This document shows positions 47,670 to 57,884 of a stretch of 64,000 nucleotides of DNA, piece after piece. The notes beneath the pieces were generated by a model. That model did no database searches. It had not been told where the DNA came from and saw only the letters and a program-made list of their open reading frames with translations. The first letter of the stretch is position 1; each line of letters starts with the position of its first letter. The position numbers were made by a program, and so were the translations under genes. Origin of the DNA: Bifidobacterium bombi DSM 19703 (GTDB lineage: Bacteria; Actinomycetota; Actinomycetes; Actinomycetales; Bifidobacteriaceae); assembly GCF_000737845.1 (NCBI RefSeq), contig NZ_ATLK01000001.1, forward strand, positions 434,001-498,000, given 5' to 3'.

Positions 47670-49748
47670 TTACCAGATATTGACGCGCTGATCAGGATTC
47701 ATCCACATCGGACTCTCTGGAGTGACATCAAACGCTTTATAGAACAGATCGACATTACTCACGATGCCATTTGTTCGGAATTCCGCAGGGGAGTGCGGGT
47801 CGATTTGTAAAAACTGCTCCGCGAGTTCGGGTCTTGTCACTTCCCGCCAGATGGAGGCATAGCTCAGGAAGAAGCGTTGAAGGCCGGTGTATCCATCAAT
47901 TATCGGTGCAGTGGACAATGAGGCTTCAACCGCTTCTGGCGATCCGTCAATAGGCTTTCCGGCAGACCTATCCAGTGCGAACGCATAGGCTTTTAAGGCG
48001 ATATTAACCCCGGATAGATCTCCTATGTTTTCACCGATGGTCAGTGCACCGTTGACATGAGGTGCCTTGTTCGGTTCGTCTGCATACCTGTCCTGCAAGT
48101 CTTTGGGTACGTAGTGGTTGTACTGTTCAATAAGCTTGTCGGTGAGCATCTTGAAGTTCGCCCGGTCATCGTCGGTCCACCAGTTGGTCAGTTTGCCGTC
48201 ACCGTCATAATTGCTGCCTTGGTCGTCGAATCCATGGCCAATCTCATGACCGATGACGGATCCTATCGCTCCATAATTGGTGGCATCATCGGCGTCTGGC
48301 TGGAAGAAAGGCGGCTGCAGTATTGCAGCAGGGAATACGATGACGTTAAGTGATGATTCGTAATAGGCGTTGACGGTCTGCGGGTTCATCTCCCATTCGA
48401 ACCTGTCAACGACTTTGCCGACTTTGCTCATCATATAGCCGCAGAGATAGGTCGATGCCGCGTGCATATTCTCCACTAAGCTGTTGTCTTCACGTATGTC
48501 GAGTGGGCTGTAATCTCTCCAGTGTTCCGGGTAGCCGATCATCGGTGTGAATTTGGAGAGCTTGTCCAGAGCTTTTCTCTTGGTTTCCTCGCCCAGCCAG
48601 GAACTGTTCTTAATGGATACGTGGTAGGCCTCGATGAGATTGCCAACCAGCCTTTCCATCCGCTTCTTGGAATTCTCCGGGAAGTGGCGCTTGACATACT
48701 CCCGTCCCACCTCTTCCCCGCATACGCCGTCAACCAGAGACACTCCACGCTTCCAACGCTCCACTTGCACCTTGGAACCGGAAAGGACCTTTCCGTAGAA
48801 ATCGAATCGCGCATCTTCGAAATCCTTGTTCAACGACGCTGACCAACCTCGCAGATAGGACACCCTCATCCATAGACGAAGATCGTCAATGTCGCTTTCC
48901 TTCCATAATGCATCGACACCTTTCAGGAAGCTTGGCTCGTGTACATTGACGTGATTGAACACTGACCTGAAATCAAGTGGCCACGTCTTCGATGTGTCCG
49001 TAGCGTCGTACGTGGCTTGGCAGGAATCGAGCCATACGGGAAAATCGAAGTTCGGCAGCATGGCGGAAAGCTTCGCGTAATCGAATGGATTGTTGGTTTT
49101 CTGCGTATCACGCGTGGAGACATTGTCCCAATGATAGCTCGCGATTCTGCTTTCCAAATCGACGAAGCGTCGGGCTTGGTCCTCGGCTTCACCTGCATCG
49201 GCATAGCCTGCCAGCCGCAGTAGCCTGGCGGTGAAAGCTGTGTAAGCCTTCCGGGTGTCTTCGTAACGATCTTCACGGTAATAGGCTTCGTCAGGCAAGC
49301 CGATGCCCGATTGCTCCACATGCAACGCATAATGCTCGGGATCCGACGGCTCCCCATAGACCTCGAACTCGAACATGTCACAACCACCGGTGATGCTGAA
49401 TGTACCAAGTGCCCGCGTAAGATCCGTCTTGCTCTGTGCACCGTCGATCAGGTCAAGTCCGTCCCTGATTGCGGAAAGTCCGGCCTTTTCTATGGACTCA
49501 GTATCCAGATATGACGAATACAGCCATTGGGATTTCTTAGCCGGGCTGTTTGGCTCATCAAGGATCTCTTTGATGTGTTGCTGCGACTGTTCATGCAGTT
49601 TCATGAACGAACCGTATCGAGACTTGTCATCGGGCATCTGGAAAGTATCGATCCATGGGCCGTTCACGGAGCGGAACAGATCTGTGGAAGGCTTGATGAC
49701 TGAAGAGAAAGAGCTTGTTTCCAGCCCCGATTTCATTGGATTATCCAT
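47670..49748 (-). CDS. pepO: M13 family metallopeptidase (PepO/neprilysin type)
   Basis: 692 residues. Zinc site HEIGH at residues 501-505 in GSVIGHEIGHGFDDQGSNYDG, third ligand in GENIGDLSG, and the family strand VNAYYESSLNVIVFPAAILQPPFF. No signal peptide or membrane anchor, so it is a cytosolic endo-oligopeptidase like PepO of lactic acid bacteria. ATG 49748 (MDNPMKSG) is chosen because the residues after it fit the family N-terminus (STDLFRSVNGPWI); its ribosome site is poor. Confidence 0.93.
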   Translation of the reverse strand: MDNPMKSGLETSSFSSVIKPSTDLFRSVNGPWIDTFQMPDDKSRYGSFMKLHEQSQQHIKEILDEPNSPAKKSQWLYSSYLDTESIEKAGLSAIRDGLDLIDGAQSKTDLTRALGTFSITGGCDMFEFEVYGEPSDPEHYALHVEQSGIGLPDEAYYREDRYEDTRKAYTAFTARLLRLAGYADAGEAEDQARRFVDLESRIASYHWDNVSTRDTQKTNNPFDYAKLSAMLPNFDFPVWLDSCQATYDATDTSKTWPLDFRSVFNHVNVHEPSFLKGVDALWKESDIDDLRLWMRVSYLRGWSASLNKDFEDARFDFYGKVLSGSKVQVERWKRGVSLVDGVCGEEVGREYVKRHFPENSKKRMERLVGNLIEAYHVSIKNSSWLGEETKRKALDKLSKFTPMIGYPEHWRDYSPLDIREDNSLVENMHAASTYLCGYMMSKVGKVVDRFEWEMNPQTVNAYYESSLNVIVFPAAILQPPFFQPDADDATNYGAIGSVIGHEIGHGFDDQGSNYDGDGKLTNWWTDDDRANFKMLTDKLIEQYNHYVPKDLQDRYADEPNKAPHVNGALTIGENIGDLSGVNIALKAYAFALDRSAGKPIDGSPEAVEASLSTAPIIDGYTGLQRFFLSYASIWREVTRPELAEQFLQIDPHSPAEFRTNGIVSNVDLFYKAFDVTPESPMWMNPDQRVNIW

Positions 49749-50063
49749 AACTGCATTGTAACAAGTTAGACGACAATATACGTTTCTAAATCCATCCGCT
49801 CCAGGACGTGACGGTGTGCAGACATGTCGAAGGCCTGAGTTTTCTTTGATGGCTTCAAAACTGCATGATTCCATTGATATCGGTGCAAGTGAATGCCCGA
49901 TCGCCTTGCCTGTGTTGTGTAGTGGATTCCATTCCAGATAGGTGAACATGCCATAAGCGAAACTTTGGTCGCCGCTTTCACGGTTTGATCGAGGCCTTAT
50001 AATTAATAGCGTTATATCGATGGTCTATTTTTCGGTTTGGAAGCGAATAAAGTCAGGTGAATC
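49749..50063. other. Intergenic stretch between the divergent M13 peptidase and HdeD-like genes
   Basis: About 315 bases without a gene. The last 80 bases are AT-rich and should hold the promoter of the HdeD-like gene; the peptidase promoter reads the other way. No hairpin or RNA motif was recognised. Confidence 0.5.
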
Positions 50064-50711
50064 ATGAGTTATGAAACGAACAATTACGTCAATGGTGGTG
50101 ATGCTGGGCAACCCGGTTACGATCCGGAGAAGAACGAATGGTTCAGGCTCAATCCTTTCAAGTTGGCGGAACAATGGCTGCCTAAGCAGGCCAAGCGCAC
50201 CATCAGGATGGTTTATGCGATCGTCGGACTGGCGGCTTCGTTGTTCGGAATTGCACTGCTGTTCTGGCCGGGGAAAACGTTGAAGCTTCTCGTATTGGCT
50301 ATGGGTATCTATTTCATCATCTCAGGTCTTGTGCGCATGGTCGGTGCCATTGTCGAGACAGGTCTTCCGGGAGGCTGGCGCGTACTGGATATCCTGGTCG
50401 GACTGGTACTTGCAATAGGTGGCATTGTCATGGTCAAATACAATGGTCTGGCCAGCGCGGCGCTGTTACTCGTGGCCAGCATGGCCATCGGCATCGGGTG
50501 GCTTATGGAAGGTATCATGGCACTTGTAGAAACCTGGAGGTTGCCAAGTTCCGGATGGGCGGTGTTCTATGGCATCGTCTCCATTATCGCAGGCCTTGTC
50601 ATGCTCTGTGCTCCTATCGGTTCGGCGGTATGGCTTGTCATTTTCGCCGGTGTCGTCATGCTTGTCGTGGGAATATCGGCAATCATCCGGGCATTGCGTT
50701 TCGGCAAATGA
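50064..50711 (+). CDS. HdeD/DUF308 family membrane protein
   Basis: 215 residues. Six hydrophobic segments of the HdeD type, in pairs: VYAIVGLAASLFGIALLFWPG, LVLAMGIYFIISGLVRMVGAI, LDILVGLVLAIGGIVMVKYNG, ALLLVASMAIGIGWLMEGIMAL, AVFYGIVSIIAGLVMLCAPI and WLVIFAGVVMLVVGISAIIRAL. About 45 hydrophilic N-terminal residues precede them. HdeD is an acid-resistance membrane protein in E. coli; here the role is unknown. AGGTG precedes the ATG. Confidence 0.85.
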   Translation: MSYETNNYVNGGDAGQPGYDPEKNEWFRLNPFKLAEQWLPKQAKRTIRMVYAIVGLAASLFGIALLFWPGKTLKLLVLAMGIYFIISGLVRMVGAIVETGLPGGWRVLDILVGLVLAIGGIVMVKYNGLASAALLLVASMAIGIGWLMEGIMALVETWRLPSSGWAVFYGIVSIIAGLVMLCAPIGSAVWLVIFAGVVMLVVGISAIIRALRFGK

Positions 50712-50853
50712 TGGATGGCGGTCCGTTGACCGCCGTTGACTTCTTTCCGGAATGCTGCCGAAGCCGGGACTTCGATAGTGAGCGAGTAACAATGTTTCAA
50801 TGCCACGATTCATCTGCTACGCCTTGTTGGGTATGGCGGCTAGTCTTGATGCC

Positions 50854-51630
50854 ATGATCGAACTGAAAACACCCGCCGAAATCGAGGCGATGAAACCAGC
50901 TGGCCGCTTTGTCGGAAGCATTCTCAAGGAACTCAAGGAAGTCACGAAAGTCGGCACCAACCTACTTGAAATTGACGATATCGTACGTCGACGCATCGAA
51001 AGCCGAAAGGGGGCCGAGTCCTGCTATGTGGATTATGCTCCTGATTTCGGTACCGGTCCGTTCAGACACTACATCTGCACTTCGGTGAACGATGCCGTGT
51101 TACATGGTGTTCCCTATGATTACGACCTAATGGATGGGGACCTGGTCAGTCTCGATCTCGCGGTGAGTGTGGACGGATGGTGCGGTGATTCGGCCATCAG
51201 CTTCGTTGTGGGTAACGATCCGGACCCTGATGACCTCAGATTGATCCAGTGTACCGAAGATGCGCTGAAGGCGGGGATAGCAGCAGCCCTACCGGGAAAC
51301 CGGCTGGGCGATATCTCGGCTGCCATCGGTGAGGTTGCCCACGAACAAGGTTATTCGGTAAATCTCGAATTCGGAGGTCATGGCATAGGCCGTGTCATGC
51401 ATGCCGATCCCCATGTCGCCAATGATGGGCGAGCCCATCATGGTTATAGGCTTCGTCCGGGTCTGACCATCGCCATCGAGCCGTGGTTCATGAAGACCAC
51501 CGATGAGATATACCAGGACCAGAAGGACGGCTGGACCTTACGCAGCGCCGACGGATCACGTGGCGCTCATAGCGAGCATACCATCGCGATAACCGAAGAC
51601 GGGCCGCAGATTCTGACGGTGCGCGAATAG
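50854..51630 (+). CDS. map: Methionine aminopeptidase type I
   Basis: 258 residues. It removes the initiator Met. The five metal ligands are present: SLDLAV (D), CGDSA (D), FGGHGIGRVMH (H), TIAIEPW (E) and HSEHTIAIT (E). The N-terminal SH3-binding extension of some actinobacterial forms is absent; it begins MIELKTPAEIEAMK. Upstream in-frame starts from 50800 have no ribosome site, but neither does ATG 50854. Confidence 0.95.
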   Translation: MIELKTPAEIEAMKPAGRFVGSILKELKEVTKVGTNLLEIDDIVRRRIESRKGAESCYVDYAPDFGTGPFRHYICTSVNDAVLHGVPYDYDLMDGDLVSLDLAVSVDGWCGDSAISFVVGNDPDPDDLRLIQCTEDALKAGIAAALPGNRLGDISAAIGEVAHEQGYSVNLEFGGHGIGRVMHADPHVANDGRAHHGYRLRPGLTIAIEPWFMKTTDEIYQDQKDGWTLRSADGSRGAHSEHTIAITEDGPQILTVRE

Positions 51631-51665
51631 AGATGGACGTCGCTGCGGATACGGCGATTCGGTAG

Positions 51666-51719
51666 CGTTCGGCGGCTTTTCGAATCCATTATCATCGATG
51701 GATTCGAAAGCGCCGAACG
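51666..51719. terminator. Bidirectional hairpin between map and dapD
   Basis: About 22 bases per arm (CGTTCGGCG and TCGAATCCAT against their complements) with two small bulges, loop of eight. It lies between convergent genes. Confidence 0.7.
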
Positions 51720-51764
51720 TATCTGGTGAAGCCGTTGCAAAATTCAGTCTTTGTTCAGTATGTC

Positions 51765-52775
51765 CTAGTTCTTGTGCAGCTTTTCATTCAATGTGACGCC
51801 TACTTTTCTGTGACGAGCCTCGATTGCGCCTGAAACGGAGTTCCTGATGAAAAGCAGGTTGTCCTTTCCGGACAAATCAGCTCCTTTGACGACATCCAGA
51901 GGTTGACCCGCGTCGATTTTTTCCCTGTCATGAATGGTGACTTTCGTTCCTGCCGTTACATACAGTCCGGCTTCCACGACGCAGTTGTCACCTAAAGAGA
52001 TGCCGATGCCGGCATTGGCACCGAGCAGGCTGTGTTCTCCGATTGAGTTCCGGAGTTTGCCGCCTCCCGATAACGTCCCCATGATTGAAGCCCCACCTCC
52101 TACGTCGGATCCGTCACCTACCGTGACGCCTTGCGACACCCGGCCCTCGATCATGCAGCTGCCGAGGGTACCTGCGTTGAAGTTCACGAAACCGGCATGC
52201 ATGACGGTCGTTCCGGAAGCGAGGTACGCTCCCAGACGGACGCGGTCCGAATCGGCGACGCGAACGCCGGTCGGAACCACGTAATCCAACATTCTTGGGA
52301 ATTTATCAAGGGCGAGTACGTTGACCTCTCCCTGCGGAGTGCTGGGAGAGTTGGTTGATGGGGCGTTTTCATTCAGCGAGGACATGACCTGGAGTCTGCG
52401 TAGGGCGAAGTTCTCAACCGCGAAGGGGCCGAGATTTGTCCATACTACATTGGTCATTGCTTCGAAAATGCCTTCGAGATTGAGCGTGTTGGGTCGCGCC
52501 ATCCTCATGCTCATCAGATGCAGCCTTAGGTAAGCGTCCGCCGTATCGGTAATTGGCTGGTCCAGTATGGAGACGGTAAATACAGCCTTTCGCCTGACGC
52601 CGCGCATGTCCGGTTCATCATGTTCCAACGGGCCGAAGTCATGGTTCGGGCGTTCGTTCCGGCTTGGTGGTTCGCCCAGTTCAAGATCGGGATACCATAC
52701 GTCAAGCGTTTTCCCCGCCTCGTCGATGGAAGCTAAGCCCCATCCCCATGCCGTATTCGTCATCTCTGCCGTCAT
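51765..52775 (-). CDS. dapD: 2,3,4,5-tetrahydropyridine-2,6-dicarboxylate N-succinyltransferase
   Basis: 336 residues, the long actinobacterial type of DapD. It succinylates tetrahydrodipicolinate in lysine and meso-diaminopimelate synthesis; the organism therefore uses the succinylase route. The C-terminal left-handed beta helix is seen in RVRLGAYLASGTTVMHAGFVNFNAGT, ASIMGTLSGGG and LLGANAGIGISLGDNCVVEAGLYV. AGGAGAGG precedes the ATG. Lysine pathway partners are not in the window. Confidence 0.94.
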   Translation of the reverse strand: MTAEMTNTAWGWGLASIDEAGKTLDVWYPDLELGEPPSRNERPNHDFGPLEHDEPDMRGVRRKAVFTVSILDQPITDTADAYLRLHLMSMRMARPNTLNLEGIFEAMTNVVWTNLGPFAVENFALRRLQVMSSLNENAPSTNSPSTPQGEVNVLALDKFPRMLDYVVPTGVRVADSDRVRLGAYLASGTTVMHAGFVNFNAGTLGSCMIEGRVSQGVTVGDGSDVGGGASIMGTLSGGGKLRNSIGEHSLLGANAGIGISLGDNCVVEAGLYVTAGTKVTIHDREKIDAGQPLDVVKGADLSGKDNLLFIRNSVSGAIEARHRKVGVTLNEKLHKN

Positions 52776-53181
52776 GGCCTCTCCTTCGTGTTGCCCTTAT
52801 GGGCATACTCCTAAGTGATTGTGTTGACAAGTCTACTCCAGAAGTCGCTCTCGCGAGAAGGAAATGCGGTTTTCGAGCGAACCTGCTGAAATCGTACGTT
52901 CTGGCTATCATGGACACATGGGCATAGGCAGGATAGGAGCAGAGGACGGGCGTGAAAAAGCCGTCTTTTTGCGGGCCGGTCATGGAACGCCATTCAAGGT
53001 CTGCGTGCTTCTTAGGCTGATATTCCCGATGCTTGTTGCGGGCCGTTGACTCTCGGTTCCGGTTCGGGCTGTTTCTTCAAGTCTCAGCCGAATATGCAAC
53101 GTTAAGGAACTTGGTGTCAAGCATGGCATCCGGTGCTGTGCGGATCACGGATCAGCATAGCGGAATACATGGTGAAGGATT
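52776..53181. other. Intergenic stretch between dapD and prfB
   Basis: No gene; a TTGACA at 52823-52828 has no matching -10. The promoters of dapD (left) and of the prfB operon (right) should lie here. A 16-base hairpin-like CGTGAAAAAGCCG/CGTCTTTTTGCGGG partial pairing near 52950 is weak. Confidence 0.4.
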
Positions 53182-54309
53182 ATGGCAGAATTCGATTTTT
53201 TGCAGGCACTGGAAGCGGCACGTGCCAAGTACGATTCAATCGTCAAGGCTTTGGATGTCGAACGTCTCTCATCGGAGATCGCGGAGCTCCAGGAGGAGGC
53301 GACGCGCCCGGATTTGTGGAATGATACCGAGCACGCCCAGAAAGTGACCAGCGCACTCTCGAACAAGCAGTCGTTGGTCAAGAAGCTTGATGTCATAAAC
53401 AGCAGGCTTGATGATGCACAGACCCTGTTCGAACTAGGCCAAGAGGAAGACGATAAAGGTTCCATGGACGAGGCGGAGCATGTGGTCGACTCGCTGAAAA
53501 ATGACCTGGACGAGCTGGAAATAGAGACCCTGCTCGACGGCGAATACGATGAAAGAAGTGCCGTCGTCACTATTCGCAGCGGCGCCGGCGGTGTCGATGC
53601 CGCGGATTTCGCTCAGATGCTGATGCGTATGTATCTTCGTTGGTCCGAGCGTCACGGTTACAAAGTGAAGGTCATGGACACATCGTATGCAGAGGAGGCT
53701 GGAATCAAATCCGCGACCTTCCAAGTGGACGCACCCTATGCCTATGGAAGGCTTTCGGTCGAGGGAGGGACTCATCGCTTGGTGCGCATCTCACCTTTCG
53801 ACAACCAGGGAAGGCGCCAGACCAGCTTCGCGGCTGTAGAGGTCGTACCTTTGGTCGAAGCTACGGACCATATCGACATCCCTGATTCCGATATTCGCGT
53901 GGATACCTATTGCTCGTCAGGACCAGGAGGGCAGGGTGTCAACACCACGTATTCGGCTGTGCGCATCACCCACTTGCCCACCAACATCGTGGTTACCATG
54001 CAGGACGAGCGTAGCCAGATCCAGAACCGCGCCGCGGCCATGGCGGTGCTGCAGTCGCGTTTGTTGGTGCTTCGTCATGAAGAGGAAGCCAGGAAGAAGA
54101 AGGAGCTGGCCGGAGACATCAAGGCGAGCTGGGGGGATCAGATGCGTTCGTATGTCCTGCATCCCTACCAGATGGTCAAGGATCTGCGGACAGGATACGA
54201 GACCAGCCAGACCCAGGCCGTGTTCGATGGTGACATCGACGGGTTCATCGATGCAGGCATACGTTGGCGCCATGAACAGCGGCGTATCGAAGAGCAGGAG
54301 GAAGGTTGA
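53182..54309 (+). CDS. prfB: Peptide chain release factor 2
   Basis: 375 residues. It reads UAA and UGA. GGQ is at residues 249-251 ([17 protein letters not shown]). The gene is one uninterrupted frame from ATG (MAEFDFLQ), so there is no programmed +1 frameshift, as is usual in actinobacteria. The SPF tripeptide for UGA recognition is visible in [15 protein letters not shown]. It leads the ftsE-ftsX operon, whose start codon overlaps its stop. Confidence 0.96.
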   Translation: MAEFDFLQALEAARAKYDSIVKALDVERLSSEIAELQEEATRPDLWNDTEHAQKVTSALSNKQSLVKKLDVINSRLDDAQTLFELGQEEDDKGSMDEAEHVVDSLKNDLDELEIETLLDGEYDERSAVVTIRSGAGGVDAADFAQMLMRMYLRWSERHGYKVKVMDTSYAEEAGIKSATFQVDAPYAYGRLSVEGGTHRLVRISPFDNQGRRQTSFAAVEVVPLVEATDHIDIPDSDIRVDTYCSSGPGGQGVNTTYSAVRITHLPTNIVVTMQDERSQIQNRAAAMAVLQSRLLVLRHEEEARKKKELAGDIKASWGDQMRSYVLHPYQMVKDLRTGYETSQTQAVFDGDIDGFIDAGIRWRHEQRRIEEQEEG

Positions 54310-55484
54310 TGGCACTGATAACGCTGGACCATGTTTCCAAGATGTACCCCAAGGGGGCCAAACCGGCGCTCGATGACGTCACGCTGCATGTCAACCGCGG
54401 TGACTTCGTCTTTCTCGTCGGTGCCTCCGGTTCCGGGAAAACGACTTTGCTGAGTCTGCTGCTGCACGAAGAGGAGGCTACTGACGGCGAGATTCGCGTC
54501 TCCGGCAACGACCTGCGCCGTATGAGCCCCAGCCAGGTGCCTCAGTACCGGCGCAACATCGGTTTCATATTCCAGGACTTCAAGTTGCTCAACAACAAGA
54601 CGGTCTGGCAGAATGTGGCTTTTGCCCTTGAGGTGATCGGCACTAGCAGGTCCACCATCAGGTCCTTGGTCCCAAAGGTCCTTAAGACCGTGGGTCTTTC
54701 GGGCAAGGAGAAGAACTATCCTCACGAACTCTCCGGCGGCGAGGCCCAGCGTGTCGCGATAGCAAGGGCGTATGTCAATCATCCGCAGATACTGCTCGCC
54801 GACGAACCGACAGGGAATCTTGACCCTACGACTTCATTGGGCATCATGGAAGTGCTTGACGCCATCAACAGGACCGGAACGACCATCGTGATGGCTACTC
54901 ATAACGAGGAGATCGTCAATTCAATGCGCAAACGGGTCGTGGAGCTTCACGCCGGGAAGATCGTTCGAGATCAGGCGCATGGTTCTTATGATTCGGCCTT
55001 GTTCTTCCCGGACGCCGATGTGGAGTCCCAGGCGCAGCAGGTGCTCAGTCCCGTGCGCCAAGCCAACGTAACCGGCGATGTCGCCGCCGCTACAGAATCC
55101 TTACGGTCGATACGGTCCAACGGCGTATCAAGTGCCATCGATGACAGCTCGGTGGCGACCCGTCAGGCGATGGATGCCGTATTGGATGCGGTGAATTCAC
55201 AGGATGGAGAAAACCTCGGAATAGCCCGGCTTGCGAGCTCGGTTCACTCCGGACGAAAAGGGCGTTATGGAGAGGCCTTCCAAGAGGCCGAAACGACGAT
55301 GACTTGGGGGAAGGGGCTTTCTGAGATCACGACCAAGGATGCCAAGGGCACGGCGGTGCCTGATGGGTCGAAAACCCATGCGGACAAGCCTCCGCTGCCT
55401 CCTGCACCACCCTCCGCGAAGCCCAGTGGCCATGGAAGTCGTCAACGGAATGATGACACGATCCAGAAAGGTGTTCGACAATGA
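54309..55484 (+). CDS. ftsE: Cell division ATP-binding protein FtsE with long C-terminal tail
   Basis: 391 residues; typical FtsE is about 230. The first 225 are a full cassette: Walker A GASGSGKTTLL, Q-loop FIFQDFKLLNNKTVW, signature [14 protein letters not shown], Walker B ILLADEPTGNLD. With FtsX it activates peptidoglycan hydrolysis at the septum. Residues 226-391 are low-complexity, Ser/Ala/Pro-rich and without a fold I recognise; bifidobacterial FtsE proteins share such tails. The ATG overlaps the prfB stop (TGATG). Confidence 0.95.
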   Translation: MALITLDHVSKMYPKGAKPALDDVTLHVNRGDFVFLVGASGSGKTTLLSLLLHEEEATDGEIRVSGNDLRRMSPSQVPQYRRNIGFIFQDFKLLNNKTVWQNVAFALEVIGTSRSTIRSLVPKVLKTVGLSGKEKNYPHELSGGEAQRVAIARAYVNHPQILLADEPTGNLDPTTSLGIMEVLDAINRTGTTIVMATHNEEIVNSMRKRVVELHAGKIVRDQAHGSYDSALFFPDADVESQAQQVLSPVRQANVTGDVAAATESLRSIRSNGVSSAIDDSSVATRQAMDAVLDAVNSQDGENLGIARLASSVHSGRKGRYGEAFQEAETTMTWGKGLSEITTKDAKGTAVPDGSKTHADKPPLPPAPPSAKPSGHGSRQRNDDTIQKGVRQ

Positions 55485-56404
55485 GATTCCGTTTCATTCT
55501 TTCTGAAACCTGGACTAGTTTGCGCCAAAACGTCTCCATGATCCTCTCGGTTTTGCTGGTGACGTTCATCTCCTTCATCTTCATCGGTGCATCCGTGCTG
55601 ATGCAGGCGCAGGTAAGCAAGGCCAAGGGCGACTGGTATAAGGAAGTGGAAGTAGTAGTATGGCTATGTCCTGATGGAACCAGTCAGGTAGCCAACTGTT
55701 CGTCCGGCAAAGCACCGACGCAGGCTGAAATCGTTCAGCTCGAACAGAACATACATAACGATCTGAGCGATGTGGTTGCGAAGATTACCTACACAAGTCG
55801 TGAGGACTTCTATAAGAATACCTTCCTCAAGCAGTATCCTGGTGGGGTTTACCAAGGGAGGACTCTGACCGCAGCGGACATGCAGGACTCATTGCGTCTC
55901 AAACTCAAGGACCCGACCAAATACCAACAGGTCAGCGAGACGCTGACGAATAAGCAGGGTGTTGAGGAGGTCCAGGATCAGCGTCAGATTTTCGATCCCG
56001 TATTCAATGTGCTGAACAAGGCCACAATCGTAACCGTGGTGCTGGCGGCGGTGATGATCGTCGTGGCGGTTCTGCTCACCGGCACCACAATCAGGATGAG
56101 CGCAGCCAGCAGAAAGAACGAAACGGAGATTATGCGCTTGGTGGGTGCTTCCAATTGGACCATACGTCTGCCGTTCATACTCGAAGGCGTGATCGCCTCG
56201 TTCCTGGGTTCGTTGCTGGCCTGTGGCGCATTGAGTCTCATCGTCAAAGTGTTCATCACCGATGGTCTTTCCAATAGCGTTCGTTGGATGCCTTACATCG
56301 ATCAACGCTCAGTATGGTTGACTGCTCCGGCACTCATACTTGGGGCGATGTTGCTGTCCGCTATATCTTCAGCCGTCGCGTTGAGACGATATCTCAAGGC
56401 CTGA
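55481..56404 (+). CDS. ftsX: Cell division permease FtsX
   Basis: 307 residues, four membrane segments. The first (SMILSVLLVTFISFIFIGASVL) precedes a large extracytoplasmic domain (about residues 45-180), and three follow, with SRKNETEIMRLVGASNWTIRLPFILEG the coupling helix for FtsE. It transmits ATP hydrolysis by FtsE to an outside hydrolase. The start ATG overlaps the ftsE stop (ATGA). Confidence 0.95.
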   Translation: MRFRFILSETWTSLRQNVSMILSVLLVTFISFIFIGASVLMQAQVSKAKGDWYKEVEVVVWLCPDGTSQVANCSSGKAPTQAEIVQLEQNIHNDLSDVVAKITYTSREDFYKNTFLKQYPGGVYQGRTLTAADMQDSLRLKLKDPTKYQQVSETLTNKQGVEEVQDQRQIFDPVFNVLNKATIVTVVLAAVMIVVAVLLTGTTIRMSAASRKNETEIMRLVGASNWTIRLPFILEGVIASFLGSLLACGALSLIVKVFITDGLSNSVRWMPYIDQRSVWLTAPALILGAMLLSAISSAVALRRYLKA

Positions 56405-56485
56405 TTTTACGCCAATTGTCGGCTTCTCTTGTGGAGTTCATGAGCGTCTGTATAATGGGTTCTAGTCTCAAGGAAAGGAAAGAAC

Positions 56486-57802
56486 ATGACGAACGCAGGT
56501 CGTCTAGGGAGAAGCGTTGCGTTGCTGCTTGCCGCTGCCACGGTTTCGGGTACGGGGCTGTTGATGGTCGCACCGCAAACGCATCCCGCCTATGCAGATG
56601 TCTATAGCGACTACAATCGGAGTGTCGCCAACCGTGATGCATTGAAACGTCAGCTTTCCGGAGTAGACAGCGATTTGGCGAACCAGATTCTGCAGCTTGA
56701 TGATTTGAATTCGAACAAGATTCCGGCGGCGCAGCAGGCGGCTGATTCCGCACGTCAGTCAGCGGATCAAGCGAAAAGCTTGGCCCAGGCCACTGCCGAC
56801 AGGCTTCAGGCGGCACAGCAGGATAAGCAGAATCTTGAGACTCAGATAAAGCAAACCGGTGCCGATTATGATGATGCCAAGGCCGGTGTGGCTCAACAGG
56901 CCAGGGATGGTTTCCACGGTTCCGATGCGTCTCAGGTGATGGATGTAGTCACGAAGTCGAGTACGACACGTGATTTCGTCGACAAGATGCAGTCTTCCGC
57001 CGCTGTAGCAAGAAGCGAGTCCAATGCGGCATCGGCCGATGCCGCCTGGCTTGGAAGGTCCTCGAACCGCAAAGACCGTTTGGCGGCGATTGAGACGCAG
57101 ATAGGCAAGTTGAAGGAAGAAGCGGACAGTCAAGCGGCCTCCGCCCAGAAAGCTTCCGATGATGCGCAAGCGCAGCAGGCGAATCTGCAGGCTCTGCGAG
57201 ATCAGGGGGCACAGGCGCGTCAGAGCCTCGAAGCCAAGAAAGGCGAACTGACCTCCGCTTCAGCGCGCGAAGCAGCCCAAGTCGCTCTGCTGAGCTCGAA
57301 AATCGATGCCTTGAATCAATCCTCCGCGGTCGTCAACGCCCATCCGAACGCAAGCTCCGGTGGGCAGCAAGGAGCGTATCGTCCGCCGAGCGCCAACAAC
57401 GGAGGCGGTGCGCCGGCCGCTCCAAGCAGTCCCGGATACAATGGACACCCGACAGGCGATGCTGGGTATAACGGTTACCCCTCCGGACAATGCACATGGT
57501 GGGCCTACGAACGCCGCCATCAACTCGGTCTGCCCGTCGGATCGTTCTTTGGCAATGGCGCGCAATGGGCAGGCGCTGCCAGAGCGTTCGGCTATAGTGT
57601 GGACAATACCCCGAGGTCGGTAGGTGACATCGTCGTCTTCCAACCCGGTCAGGCCGGGGCGGATCGCACCTATGGGCATGTCGCTATTGTCGAAGGCATT
57701 TTTGGCAACAGCATCATGGTGTCCGAATGCAATTACGGTTCCGTGTACGTCACGCGGAGGATGGTCGGGAACGCTGGCGCGTACCAGTACATACACAGCT
57801 GA
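56486..57802 (+). CDS. Secreted coiled-coil CHAP-domain peptidoglycan hydrolase
   Basis: 438 residues. Signal peptide (GRLGRSVALLLAAATVSGTGLLM, cleavage near AYA-D), a long Gln/Ala-rich coiled coil (about residues 40-275) like PcsB and RipC, a Pro/Gly/Asn linker, and a C-terminal CHAP domain with catalytic Cys in GQCTWWAYERR and His in YGHVAIVEG. FtsEX-regulated hydrolases have this build, so it is the probable FtsEX partner. It cuts cell-wall peptides at division. Start ATG has AAGGAAAG ahead. Confidence 0.9.
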   Translation: MTNAGRLGRSVALLLAAATVSGTGLLMVAPQTHPAYADVYSDYNRSVANRDALKRQLSGVDSDLANQILQLDDLNSNKIPAAQQAADSARQSADQAKSLAQATADRLQAAQQDKQNLETQIKQTGADYDDAKAGVAQQARDGFHGSDASQVMDVVTKSSTTRDFVDKMQSSAAVARSESNAASADAAWLGRSSNRKDRLAAIETQIGKLKEEADSQAASAQKASDDAQAQQANLQALRDQGAQARQSLEAKKGELTSASAREAAQVALLSSKIDALNQSSAVVNAHPNASSGGQQGAYRPPSANNGGGAPAAPSSPGYNGHPTGDAGYNGYPSGQCTWWAYERRHQLGLPVGSFFGNGAQWAGAARAFGYSVDNTPRSVGDIVVFQPGQAGADRTYGHVAIVEGIFGNSIMVSECNYGSVYVTRRMVGNAGAYQYIHS

Positions 57803-57817
57803 TTCATGCTTGGACGT

Positions 57818-57861
57818 GTTCTGGCCTTCATGCGTTGCCTCCAACGTATGAAGGCCAGAAC
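57818..57861 (+). terminator. Hairpin between the CHAP gene and smpB
   Basis: 20-base stem with one mismatch (57818-57837 against 57842-57861), loop CCTC. It ends 24 bases before the smpB start, so it may be a terminator or a control hairpin in the smpB leader. Confidence 0.65.
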
Positions 57862-57884
57862 GTTGTTCAAGAATAGGAGGATTC

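Noticed and set aside
53182-53400. Programmed frameshift in prfB
   Set aside because: The frame is continuous from ATG 53182 through GGQ to the stop.
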